From positions 1 through 32,181 of the forward strand of contig JBJEQG010000166.1 of the NCBI GenBank assembly GCA_051881635.1: a stretch of DNA of 32,181 bases, read 5' to 3'. Under the pieces are notes generated by a model. The model worked only from the letters and a program-made list of their open reading frames with translations, was not told the DNA's origin and ran no database searches. Source of the stretch: JBJEQG01 sp051881635 (GTDB lineage Bacteria > Bacillota > Clostridia > Oscillospirales > Acutalibacteraceae). Position numbers and translations under genes: made by a program. This document shows, in pieces, positions 19,916 through 27,717 of this stretch. How positions within the stretch are numbered: position 1 is the first letter of the stretch; every line of letters begins with the position of its first letter.

Positions 19916-19929
19916 GATATTATATCAAC
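19905..19929. promoter_or_regulatory. 25-bp palindrome over the PPTase -10, candidate operator
   Basis: GTTGATATAAT-GAT-ATTATATCAAC is a perfect 11-bp inverted repeat with a 3-bp centre. It covers the -10 box and transcription start, as expected for a repressor site. No regulator in the window is known to bind it. Confidence 0.5.
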
Positions 19930-19949
19930 GGAAAAGGCATGGCGGAATT

Positions 19950-20627
19950 ATGAAAATTGATGTTAAATATCTGTTTATAGACAAAAGTTATTCATGGAGT
20001 AATTTATCAAAATACATAAAATACATTTCTAACGAGCGGCGGCAGCGTATAGAACATTTCGTTTTTGAAAAGGATAAAATAACATCTTTACTTGCCGAAC
20101 TGCTCATTAGATATGAGGTTATGGCTACATTGGGCATAGACAATACCGCTGTTCGCTTTTCATATAATTCCTTTGGAAAACCGCATTTATATCATTTTCC
20201 CGACTATCATTTTTCTGTTTCTCACACTGACGGCTGTATTGTTTTTGCCGGCAGTGACAGGGTTGTTGGCATTGATACCGAGAAAATCGCTGCATACGAC
20301 CAAGATATAGCCTGTCATTTTTTTGTTCCACAAGAAATAAAATTTATTGACGAAAGCAAAAACAAGGATTTTGCTTTCTATGATATATGGACAAAAAAAG
20401 AGTCCTATCTTAAAATGCTTGGAACGGGTTTATCCAAACCTTTGCAATCCTTTAATGTTTTGAGTAACGAACTCAACAAAAAATTTACAACAAAAAAGTT
20501 TCCGAATCACATTATAACCCTTTGTACAGATTATACAGCGAACGGAAACTGTAAAATTATTTTTAATGAAGTTAAAATTTATAATCTATTAGAGCTGTTT
20601 GATAACTGTCAAAATGAAAGTATTTAA
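19950..20627 (+). CDS. Sfp-type 4'-phosphopantetheinyl transferase
   Basis: A 225-residue protein with the Sfp-type signatures: FSVSHTDG (residues 88-95), VGIDTEKI (106-113; D109 and E111 bind Mg) and FYDIWTKKESYLKMLGTGL (143-161; E151 and K154). It transfers phosphopantetheine from CoA to the carrier-domain Ser residues of the NRPS. The start at ATG 19950 is chosen because upstream in-frame codons fall in the promoter. The ribosome binding site is weak (GGCGG at 19941), so expression may be low. The gene is divergent from the NRPS operon, which supports a dedicated role, although it could also serve other carrier proteins. Confidence 0.92.
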   Translation: MKIDVKYLFIDKSYSWSNLSKYIKYISNERRQRIEHFVFEKDKITSLLAELLIRYEVMATLGIDNTAVRFSYNSFGKPHLYHFPDYHFSVSHTDGCIVFAGSDRVVGIDTEKIAAYDQDIACHFFVPQEIKFIDESKNKDFAFYDIWTKKESYLKMLGTGLSKPLQSFNVLSNELNKKFTTKKFPNHIITLCTDYTANGNCKIIFNEVKIYNLLELFDNCQNESI

Positions 20628-20635
20628 TGCAAGAT

Positions 20636-20845
20636 TCAGTCTTTTTTGTCTTCCTCATTATAAAGAAGTTCTCCTGCCGCTGAAAGCTGCTCCAAACTAT
20701 CCAAATCAATCTCTGTCATTTTAGTGGAAGTCGGGAAAGTAATAACATTGCTTTTTTTGCCAAACAGCTTTGCTCTCAATCTTTCCTTCAAATCTGTTTC
20801 CTTAGAAAAGTCTGCCTGCAACAACATTTTTTCGAATTTTTCCAT
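20636..20845 (-). CDS. Small acidic protein downstream of the sigma factor
   Basis: A 69-residue protein starting at ATG 20845 behind a strong AAAGGAG site. The N-terminal half is charged and helical (FEKMLLQADFSKETDLKERL), followed by a basic patch (LFGKKSN) and an acidic end with EIDLDSLEQLSAAGELL. Small proteins of this shape are found beside sigma factor genes in Clostridia, but no function is known to me. The DLDSLEQLSAAG stretch also resembles the leader ends of some RiPP precursors, although no modifying enzyme is present. It lies 83 bp after the sigma factor gene and probably forms the end of that operon. Confidence 0.65.
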   Translation of the reverse strand: MEKFEKMLLQADFSKETDLKERLRAKLFGKKSNVITFPTSTKMTEIDLDSLEQLSAAGELLYNEEDKKD

Positions 20846-20928
20846 AATTAAAATCTCCTTTCAATAAGTTCCATTCATAAGTATATACGAACAAACTTAC
20901 AAAAATCCACAGCTTTTTTGACTGTTGG

Positions 20929-21456
20929 CTAAACAAAGTCGCTGAGGGCTTTTCCTGTTTCAAGTTTGCTGCATTTCTGCAAAAGGCGTCTTAAACGCTC
21001 GCTGACCGCTTTTGGAGCTATGCCAAGCTTTTCGGCAATTTCGGGATTTTTCATATCCATGAAATACCGCATAACCAAAAGTTCACGCTCCTCGTCCGAA
21101 AGCTGTTTTAAAATATGAGCAACCTCTCGGTTTACATCGTCCTTATAAACCTCATACTCGTCCTCAGTGGACATTTCTTCAACATCATCAATGGAAACGC
21201 TTTGTTTTCTTGCATTGCTGCGGTATCTGTCCGTAACCATATTGCGGGCAATCGTTGCAAGCCATGTTTTTACAGAGGCTTTTTTGGGGTCAAAGCTGTC
21301 ATAGCTTTCCATAGCTTTCATAAAAACTTCGCTAACAATATCCTCCGCATTTTCCCTGTGTGGCAACATCATATACACAACATTGTAGATATAAGAAAAT
21401 TGCTCCTCATACACCTGCTCAAAAGGCGGCTTATCCCTTTTTTGTCCCAAATTCAT
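20929..21456 (-). CDS. ECF-type RNA polymerase sigma factor
   Basis: A 175-residue sigma-70 family protein with regions 2 and 4 only. Region 2 (about 12-80) includes YIYNVVYMML, AEDIVSEVFMKAM and TWLATIARNMVTDRYR, which contact the -10 element and core polymerase. An acidic linker (SIDDVEEMSTEDEYEVYKDD) precedes region 4 (about 115-165), whose helix-turn-helix is MKNPEIAEKLGIAPKAVSER. The ATG at 21456 follows GGAGGG. The RsbW-like kinase gene ends 21 bp upstream, so the sigma factor is a natural target of that kinase. Its regulon is not evident from this window. Confidence 0.9.
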   Translation of the reverse strand: MNLGQKRDKPPFEQVYEEQFSYIYNVVYMMLPHRENAEDIVSEVFMKAMESYDSFDPKKASVKTWLATIARNMVTDRYRSNARKQSVSIDDVEEMSTEDEYEVYKDDVNREVAHILKQLSDEERELLVMRYFMDMKNPEIAEKLGIAPKAVSERLRRLLQKCSKLETGKALSDFV

Positions 21457-21477
21457 AATTGTCCCTCCATATACTTA

Positions 21478-21888
21478 TTATATATTCTCAAATTTTTTGA
21501 CGACTGTCAGTATATTGGTATTTTCATCATAACGGTAGGAAACTTCATCTGCCAGCTTTTTTACCAAATATATGCCCAAACCACCTATACTGCGTTCTTC
21601 GGGCGGCAAAGAAATATCAGGATTTTGACGGGTCAAAGGGTTAAACGGTATTCCGTTATCATGAAAAATAATTGTCAGTTTTCCCTCTGATATATCGGTT
21701 TCAATTTCCGCCATTCCCGTTTTGTCACCATAGGCATAGTTGCAAATATTAACAAAAATTTCCTCACAAACAAGTTCTATATCCTGTTGAAATTTCCCCT
21801 TTTGACTATCTTTGGGCAATCCCCCGACAATAAATTCCAAAACTTTTGAAAGATTTTGAATATCTGCATTAACCGTCAGCCGTTTCAT
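21478..21888 (-). CDS. RsbW-like anti-sigma factor / serine kinase (HATPase)
   Basis: A 136-residue stand-alone HATPase_c protein with intact nucleotide-binding motifs: N-box EEIFVNICNYAY (E43, N47), G1 box HDNGIPFNP (D77) and G2 box IGGLGIYLVKKLAD (residues 101-114). Proteins of this type bind a sigma factor and phosphorylate a STAS antagonist. The start codon overlaps the stop of the phosphatase gene (ATGA, 4 bp), implying translational coupling, and the sigma factor gene follows 21 bp downstream. No STAS gene sits in this operon; the nearest is in the NRPS operon at 19456-19764. Confidence 0.9.
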   Translation of the reverse strand: MKRLTVNADIQNLSKVLEFIVGGLPKDSQKGKFQQDIELVCEEIFVNICNYAYGDKTGMAEIETDISEGKLTIIFHDNGIPFNPLTRQNPDISLPPEERSIGGLGIYLVKKLADEVSYRYDENTNILTVVKKFENI

Positions 21889-23828
21889 ATTTTCCGCCTC
21901 ACTCTCATCAAAACCATTGTCATGTCATCAAACTGCTCCATGCCCTCCGAAAAGGAATTTACGGATTTTTTCACAGTGTTAATGATTTCTTCCGCTTTTG
22001 AATTGATGTTTTGATTGAGAACATCAAGCAATTTTTCTTCTCCAAAAAGTGTTTGCTCTTTGTTATTAGCCTCTGTCACACCGTCCGTATATAAAAACAA
22101 CATATCATTGTTGTTCAAAATCATTTTTTCTTCTTTATAGACAATAAAATCAAGACTGCCCAACATTAAGCCATGATTTAATTTAAGAAAAGAACATATA
22201 TCGTTTTGGCATATAATCGGCGGATTATGCCCTGCATTTGAATAACTTAATTCTCCGCTTTGGGTATCATAAACGGCAGCCAACACCGTAACAAACATAT
22301 CTACACTGTTATGCTCACAAAGATACTTATTGGACAGCGTTAATGCTTCAGCAGTGGTTTTGCCCTCCATTAAAAACATTTCAATGAGCATTTTTGTCAT
22401 TGACATAAACAAAGCAGCGGGAACGCCCTTACCCGAAACATCGCCAATAACGATACCTATTTTACTATCATCAATACGGAAAAAGTCATAGAAATCGCCA
22501 CCAACCATTTTTGCGGGAACCATATCCGCAAAAATCTCCGCACCCATAGGCATAAAGTCCTCAAAATTATGCGGTACTATGCCGAGCTGAATTTTTGAGG
22601 CAATGTCAAGTTCCGCCGCCATGCGTTGGCGTTCAGCCGTTTGGGTTTTAATATCTTCGGTATATATACCTATATCCGTAATCATGCGTTCAATAGATTT
22701 TGACATTGCTCCGACTTCGTTTTTATGTTCCGCCAATTTTCTACATTCTTCGGTAATCAAAGCACTGCTTTCCGTATAATTATCAGTATCATATTTTGAA
22801 GCCGCCTCAGAAATTTTCCCGATTGGAAGTGTAATATTTTTTTCCATATATCTCAGCGTTAGAATAGCAATAATAAAATAAAAAATGATTATGTATGAAA
22901 TCCAAAGATACAACCTTTCCCAAAGCTCTACACCATTATATCCGAGTTCCTGCAATCTCATATAGTCTATAATTCCCAGGAAAACCGTTAGAGCAATACC
23001 AACAAAAGTAAAATTAAAAATCATTTCCTCATTGATTGAAAAAGTCCCTGTTTTCCGAACAATATCATCACAATATTTTAGAGGTTTTATTAACAAACCA
23101 AGCCACACAAAAACGATTGCTCCTATATACATGATTACAGGTACATTGTCACAAAAAATTCTATACGCCACACAAAAAACAACACTCAGTATAAATAATA
23201 CAAGAAAAAAGTTGCTTAACGGAACAAGCGTTTTTTTATTTTTTTCTTTTTTAGGCGGTTGGGGTATAATAATTTGAACTTTACTTTTTGTCAGCAATGA
23301 GGTAAGCGGCAATCCAAACAAAATACCAAAGATAACATGATTGAAAAATATAATAATCGTTGTGTTACTGAAAATATCACCACTATCAAAAATTTTCAAT
23401 AAACAGCCAATCATAACTGCCGTAAACAAAGCACTGATACAAATGCACAAACCAAACCGCACAACATTTGATACTTTATTTAATGAGGGATACTGTGCTT
23501 TTTTGGATTTTTCATCTCCGACAAATTTACCGTACCACATAACATAAAACATATAGCTTGTAACGAACTGAACAAAAAAGCTGATTATACTAATCACTAT
23601 ATTATAGCCACAAACCAAATCTGCAATAAAATTGCCCAAAGCACACCCAAATGCTCCCCAAAAACCAAACAATAGTCCGCATACAGGCGGTAATGCGGCG
23701 GCAGGACGAACCTCCGTTAAATTTGTCAAAGCCGCAAACAAGCGAAACGGCATTGTCATACAAAAAAAGACAACAGCACAAATAACAACAATTTTTATAT
23801 TGCGGATTAAAATCTTTTTGTTATCCAT
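21885..23828 (-). CDS. SpoIIE-type PP2C phosphatase with ECF-S-like membrane sensor domain
   Basis: A 647-residue protein. Residues 1-190 are multi-helical and include VRPAAALPPVCGLLFGFWGA and GNFIADLVCG, a pattern of ECF transporter S-component folds. A second membrane block (about 205-325) is followed by a HAMP-like region (LPIGKISEAASKYD) and a coiled coil (AERQRMAAELDIASKIQLGI). The PP2C domain (about 430-645) has GGDFYDFF, GDVSGKGVPAALFMS, LYTDGVTEA and FDDMTMVL, all needed for metal-dependent Ser/Thr dephosphorylation. By homology to RsbU/RsbP/SpoIIE it would reactivate a phosphorylated STAS protein in response to a membrane signal. It is first in an operon with the kinase and sigma factor. 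AAAGGAG lies rather far (13 nt) from the ATG. Confidence 0.9.
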   Translation of the reverse strand: MDNKKILIRNIKIVVICAVVFFCMTMPFRLFAALTNLTEVRPAAALPPVCGLLFGFWGAFGCALGNFIADLVCGYNIVISIISFFVQFVTSYMFYVMWYGKFVGDEKSKKAQYPSLNKVSNVVRFGLCICISALFTAVMIGCLLKIFDSGDIFSNTTIIIFFNHVIFGILFGLPLTSLLTKSKVQIIIPQPPKKEKNKKTLVPLSNFFLVLFILSVVFCVAYRIFCDNVPVIMYIGAIVFVWLGLLIKPLKYCDDIVRKTGTFSINEEMIFNFTFVGIALTVFLGIIDYMRLQELGYNGVELWERLYLWISYIIIFYFIIAILTLRYMEKNITLPIGKISEAASKYDTDNYTESSALITEECRKLAEHKNEVGAMSKSIERMITDIGIYTEDIKTQTAERQRMAAELDIASKIQLGIVPHNFEDFMPMGAEIFADMVPAKMVGGDFYDFFRIDDSKIGIVIGDVSGKGVPAALFMSMTKMLIEMFLMEGKTTAEALTLSNKYLCEHNSVDMFVTVLAAVYDTQSGELSYSNAGHNPPIICQNDICSFLKLNHGLMLGSLDFIVYKEEKMILNNNDMLFLYTDGVTEANNKEQTLFGEEKLLDVLNQNINSKAEEIINTVKKSVNSFSEGMEQFDDMTMVLMRVRRKI

Positions 23829-23975
23829 ACTGTGCCGTTCACTCCTTTAATATCAGGCATAATTTTTTTAATAATTATACACCTATTCGTCAAAAAAAGC
23901 CATAGATTGACCGAATTTTCTTAAAATTCTGTATAGGAAATATTGTATTTGGAAAATTAACTGCAAAACGAAAAG

Positions 23976-24007
23976 CCTCACTGACAATTTAATTATTGTC
24001 AGTGAGG
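23976..24007 (-). terminator. Terminator of the DUF218 gene
   Basis: A perfect 13-bp stem (CCTCACTGACAAT / ATTGTCAGTGAGG) is followed on the minus strand by CTTTTCGTTTTG, 7 bp past the stop codon. Confidence 0.85.
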
Positions 24008-24013
24008 TTAAAT

Positions 24014-25468
24014 TTAAGATGTCAGCAAGGCAGATGCAACGGCAAGAATTGCTGTTATTGCCAATATGAAAATTATTTTCTTTTTGTAACTTACAATCAA
24101 ACCAACAAATTCTCTGATAAATGCATTAGGCCAAAAGTACCATTTTGTTTTACTGCCCATTCCTTCTGCTTTAAGTCCTGCCTGAGAGGAAAAAATCCCA
24201 CTTCTGAAAACATGATAGTTTGTGGTTGAAAAAGCAACATTTGCATTGCTGTCCTCTATCAGTTCTTTTGAAAACTTCATATTTTCAAGTGTATTCGTTG
24301 ACTTTGTTTCCGGCATAATCTGCTCTTCGGGGATTCCCTGTTCCAAAAGATAACGCTTCATAGCTTCACCTTCGGAAATAATTTCATCACTACCTTGCCC
24401 TCCCGACGGCACAAATACTGCTTTCTTCCCTGTTTCATCAAGCTGTTTGCGATAAAATTCAATAGCTTTATCTACTCTGCCTTTGAGTAGTGGCAAAAGC
24501 GTACCGTCTTTTCTTATGCCACAACCAAGAATTATAATATAATCTTTATCTAATTTCGGCTTATGTTTTGCGGCAATCAAGGCACATATTTTCGTACCAA
24601 GCAAGAACGCTTCAAAAAATACAAACAGTGAATATATCACATTACAAATTATCTGCGTGGCAATATACGACTCCATATAAAACTTCATTGATATAACAAT
24701 ACAAACTACAACACCAATAGTCATCAAAACGCCAATGATAATTCCCAAAGCATTTGTTGGTCTAAATCCTTCATGGCGAATAAGTGAAATATTGCTTATT
24801 GACATGGAAACAGCATAAACAAGCACAAATGGAACAGATACTAAAATAAACAGCAACATAATCATAGATGCCAAACCACGAAATTGGTCAGCCTGATAAA
24901 AACGATAATTAAAAATCAAATATACAGACAGTACCAAAAATTCAATGGCTAATCCGACCAGAATAATCATTATCGAACAGTAGAATATATTATTATATGA
25001 ATACATACTTTTCTTTAAGCTGTTTTTGAATTGAATAATCATATAGACTGCCATTATGCTAAAAAACAGTGCAGCCGAAATATAAAAAACAGGATAACCC
25101 GATATATTTGGAATAATTCCGTCAACTTTATTATAAACGACATTAAAAAGTCCAACTTTTAATTTAACGCCAATTATTATTTTTATTGTATCATCATCTT
25201 GAATACCGCTACACTCAATAATAGCATTTGTTTCCCCTTGCTTTAATGCATTAAAGGTGATTTTTAAAAATCCATTTTCATGAACAGATTTTTCCGCCTC
25301 AACAATTCCGTTATCAGAACAACTTATCTTAACATCAGTATAGTTCTTTCCATTTGTTTCCGGAACATAGACACTATAAGATGTGCAGTTCATTATTATA
25401 AAAAATATCATTCCAAAAAGAATAACACCAGCCACAGCAAGCGTAAAAAACAATCTTTTTTTAAACAT
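24014..25468 (-). CDS. Polytopic membrane protein with C-terminal DUF218 (YdcF/SanA/ElyC-like) domain
   Basis: A 484-residue protein. One N-terminal helix (about 8-30) is followed by an extracellular beta-rich domain of about 95 residues, then about six membrane helices (about 125-305). The C-terminal DUF218 domain (about 315-460) shows DYIIILGCGIRKDG, PSGGQGSDE, SEGEAMKRYL and ESKSTNT-like (TKSTNTLENM) elements, then NYHVFRS. Members of the family act in envelope maintenance (SanA, ElyC) but their chemistry is unclear. The ATG at 25468 has AAGGA 9 nt upstream; an in-frame TTG at 25486 would cover it. The gene has its own promoter and terminator. Confidence 0.85.
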   Translation of the reverse strand: MFKKRLFFTLAVAGVILFGMIFFIIMNCTSYSVYVPETNGKNYTDVKISCSDNGIVEAEKSVHENGFLKITFNALKQGETNAIIECSGIQDDDTIKIIIGVKLKVGLFNVVYNKVDGIIPNISGYPVFYISAALFFSIMAVYMIIQFKNSLKKSMYSYNNIFYCSIMIILVGLAIEFLVLSVYLIFNYRFYQADQFRGLASMIMLLFILVSVPFVLVYAVSMSISNISLIRHEGFRPTNALGIIIGVLMTIGVVVCIVISMKFYMESYIATQIICNVIYSLFVFFEAFLLGTKICALIAAKHKPKLDKDYIIILGCGIRKDGTLLPLLKGRVDKAIEFYRKQLDETGKKAVFVPSGGQGSDEIISEGEAMKRYLLEQGIPEEQIMPETKSTNTLENMKFSKELIEDSNANVAFSTTNYHVFRSGIFSSQAGLKAEGMGSKTKWYFWPNAFIREFVGLIVSYKKKIIFILAITAILAVASALLTS

Positions 25469-25503
25469 TCTTTTTATTCCTTTCAAAAAATTTGTTATTT
25501 TAT

Positions 25504-25532
25504 ATTATACAATCAGAAAATAGCAAAATCAA
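25504..25532 (-). promoter_or_regulatory. Promoter of the DUF218 gene
   Basis: On the minus strand TTGATT (25532-25527), a 17-bp spacer and TATAAT (25509-25504), 35 bp upstream of the ATG. Confidence 0.7.
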
Positions 25533-25603
25533 CAAAAATTGTTGCTCCGTTTTGATATTCGTACTAACCGAAAAAAACATCAGCAAAAAACAATATTAAA
25601 AAT

Positions 25604-25639
25604 AAGGCAGCACTGTACAATCGCTTACAGTACCGCCTT
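25604..25639 (-). terminator. Terminator-like hairpin
   Basis: AAGGC and ACTGTA pair with TACAGT and GCCTT around a 3x3 internal loop. On the minus strand it is followed by ATTTTTAA. It would serve the 25906-26250 gene, from which it is separated by the MITE-like element. Confidence 0.55.
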
Positions 25640-25706
25640 AACAAAGTTTATTTAAATATTTGCAATCATTCTATTTAGATATAAAGCTACTTTATTTGAT
25701 CATGAC

Positions 25707-25825
25707 TAGGGAGTGTCTGAAAACCAAAAAGCCGCATAAAAAGGAAAAACAACAACAAAAGATTTAAATGAACGACGAACATTGAAATCAAATGACGACT
25801 TCATAAAGTTTTCAGACACTCCCTA
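25707..25825. mobile_element. MITE-like element with 18-bp terminal inverted repeats
   Basis: TAGGGAGTGTCTGAAAAC (25707-25724) and its exact reverse complement (25808-25825) bound a 119-bp, AT-rich segment with no ORF. The ends are TA, as in TA-targeting IS630/mariner-type elements, but the family is not identified. No transposase is present, so it would depend on one encoded elsewhere. Confidence 0.65.
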
Positions 25826-25905
25826 ATCCAGAACAACAATAACTATATTTAATGAAATGCTTGTATATCTTCTCTTTCATTAGACAATTCATTTATTCTC
25901 GAATA

Positions 25906-26250
25906 TTACATTAAATTTTCAACATAATCAATCGCCTCATTTAATCCATAAATTAAATCGGATTTTGTTCTGCAACATCTATAAAATAAAGGTTTATCCC
26001 ACAGCTCTTTATAAATAACCTGTATCAAAAAATGACCATAAATATCATGTTTCGGATACCAACCAAGCTCCAACAAATATTCCTTTCCATATTCCACAAG
26101 ATATAGATCTTCATTAAGACAATAAGGCTGTTGTATAAACGGTTTATCCAAGTCTATATAAAATTTATCACAAACAATATGTCCGCTTTTGAAATCAAAT
26201 TTTCCCATTACTGCCTCATATTCATTTTCTGAAATAAGATGACCATACAT
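25906..26250 (-). CDS. Hypothetical 114-residue protein
   Basis: A soluble 114-residue protein with no signal peptide or membrane helix. It is rich in aromatic residues (LYLVEYGKEYLLELGWYPKHD; IQVIYKELWDKPLFYRC) and acidic. Its size and composition resemble small immunity-type or phage-like orphans, but no motif supports a function. The ribosome binding site is weak (TTGGAT). The gene is isolated on the minus strand, with a MITE-like element directly downstream, a setting typical of accessory genes. Confidence 0.6.
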   Translation of the reverse strand: MYGHLISENEYEAVMGKFDFKSGHIVCDKFYIDLDKPFIQQPYCLNEDLYLVEYGKEYLLELGWYPKHDIYGHFLIQVIYKELWDKPLFYRCCRTKSDLIYGLNEAIDYVENLM

Positions 26251-26466
26251 TATAAATCCAATTTATCCATTTTACAAATTTAAACACATGATTTGTTTAT
26301 TTTCGCTATACTTTGGAGTTTTCTGTTGAAAAACAGGAGTAAACGGAATTTTTTTGCAAAAAAAATAAGCTGAAAAAGGCGATTTCCGTAATTATCAGTT
26401 AATAGTTAATTTATAAATTTCTTATCTCTAAGATTTATTGCTGTTATACTTAATCTGGTGATAATA

Positions 26467-26805
26467 ATGATAGATTATAAAGCAATCGGACGGCGAATCA
26501 GCCTTTACAGAAAAAAGAAAGGACTGACACAAGCAGCTTTTTCTGAAATATTAGGTGTATCTGAAAGCTATGTAAGCCAAGTTGAGCGTGGCATAGCTAA
26601 AATATCTCTTGCCCGTTTGGACGAAATATCAAATACTTTGGATATAGATATTGCCTTGTTAATATCAGACAACATTATTCAATCGGATATTTCGGTTAAT
26701 TCCGAGATTTTTGAAATCACCAAAGATTGGTCAAAAGAAAAGATAGACTTCTTAATCAATCTTTTATTATGTGCAGACGGACAATTTAAAAACTTTGAAA
26801 AGTAA
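26467..26805 (+). CDS. XRE-family HTH transcriptional regulator
   Basis: A 112-residue protein. Residues 6-62 form a Cro/C1-type HTH (IGRRISLYRKKKGLTQAAFSEILGVSESYVSQVERGIAKIS, where QAAFSEIL and SESYVSQVERG are the two HTH helices). The C-terminal 50 residues are of unknown role and may serve for dimerisation. The ATG at 26467 is chosen because GGTGA lies 5 nt upstream; a GTG at 26458 is part of that site. A weak promoter (TTATCT, 17 bp, TATACT) lies just upstream. The target is unknown. Confidence 0.85.
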   Translation: MIDYKAIGRRISLYRKKKGLTQAAFSEILGVSESYVSQVERGIAKISLARLDEISNTLDIDIALLISDNIIQSDISVNSEIFEITKDWSKEKIDFLINLLLCADGQFKNFEK

Positions 26806-26806
26806 T

Positions 26807-26836
26807 AAAGCGATTCACCTTTCGGTAAACCGCTTT
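26807..26836 (+). terminator. Terminator-like hairpin after the XRE gene
   Basis: AAAGCG(ATTC)ACC pairs with GGT(AAAC)CGCTTT, two mismatches in the stem, followed by AATAAAATT. It lies directly after the stop codon. Confidence 0.55.
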
Positions 26837-26913
26837 AATAAAATTAACCAATAAAATTAACCAAGAAGCCATTCGAGCCAAATTTGGAAATAAGATAACA
26901 TAATGTATTTTTC

Positions 26914-26957
26914 CTTTCTTGTTTTTTCTTATTTATAATTCAAAGAAAGGATTTTTT
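26914..26957 (+). terminator. Possible terminator or leader hairpin before the response regulator
   Basis: CCTTTCTT (26914-26921) and AAGAAAGG (26943-26950) form an 8-bp stem with a long AT-rich loop, followed by ATTTTTT. It could end upstream read-through or attenuate the response regulator transcript. Confidence 0.35.
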
Positions 26958-27006
26958 ACATATATGTTGTAGTTTTCTGTGTATAAATGGGAAGGAGCGG
27001 TAAAAA

Positions 27007-27714
27007 ATGCAGATTGCTATATGCGATGATGAAGCCGAATTTCGGAATGAATTAAAGAATCTGTTGCTTGAATATAAAAGAGAAAAACGGGTTCAAATAG
27101 ATATTTATGAATTTAAAAGCGGAAACAGTTTACTTGATTCAAAAATTATTTTCGATATTGTATTTATTGACTATCAAATGCCCGGACTTGACGGTTTGGA
27201 AACAGCAAGGGCTATACGGCTGAAAAACTGTATTTGCAGCATTATATTCATTACAAACTATCCGCAATTTGTATTTGATTCTTTTGAAGTTCAACCTTTC
27301 CGTTTTTTCACCAAACCGTTGGACGCAAATAAGTTGAAAACGGCAATGGATAATTATTTAAGACAGCAAAAACTGCTTAATCCGATACTTATAGTTGAGG
27401 ACGGCGAACAAAAAACTATCAATTCCGAAAGCATAATCTATCTTGAAGGTGACGGAAAGTATTGTTTGGTTAGAACAAAAGACCATGTTTTTAAAAGTTC
27501 AAAAACGCTTTCCAAAGTACAGGAATTATTACCCCAACATTGTTTTTATCGCATACATAAATCGTATGTAGTAAATATGTATTGTATTTCATCTGTTGCC
27601 GGTAATGAAGTTTTATTGATAAACGGCGAAAAAGCCCGTATCGGGCGGGAACATATTGCCGAATTTAAAACTGTGTACAGAAACTTTGTTAAAAATTTTT
27701 ATGTGAAGGCTTAA
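27007..27714 (+). CDS. LytTR-family response regulator (AgrA/LytR-like)
   Basis: A 235-residue response regulator. The receiver domain (1-120) has the acidic pocket CDDEAE (D7, D8), phosphoacceptor D55 in IDYQMPG, T-loop FITNY and K in FFTKPLD. The LytTR DNA-binding domain (about 130-230) includes YLEGDGKYCLV, FYRIHKSYVVN and EKARIGREH. Such regulators bind two direct 9-bp repeats with about one turn between them. GGAAGGAG precedes the ATG. The sensor kinase gene starts 3 bp after the stop. Confidence 0.93.
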   Translation: MQIAICDDEAEFRNELKNLLLEYKREKRVQIDIYEFKSGNSLLDSKIIFDIVFIDYQMPGLDGLETARAIRLKNCICSIIFITNYPQFVFDSFEVQPFRFFTKPLDANKLKTAMDNYLRQQKLLNPILIVEDGEQKTINSESIIYLEGDGKYCLVRTKDHVFKSSKTLSKVQELLPQHCFYRIHKSYVVNMYCISSVAGNEVLLINGEKARIGREHIAEFKTVYRNFVKNFYVKA

Positions 27715-27717
27715 AAA

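Larger units (their letters stand above)
25487..25905. other. 419-bp gene-free stretch
   Basis: It holds, from left to right, the promoter of the DUF218 gene, a minus-strand terminator-like hairpin and the MITE-like inverted-repeat element. Nothing else was recognised. Confidence 0.7.

Noticed and set aside
20846..20928. GGAAC sequence between sigma factor and small-protein genes as an ECF promoter
   Set aside because: The matching -10 would fall within the ribosome binding site of the small gene; no convincing second element.
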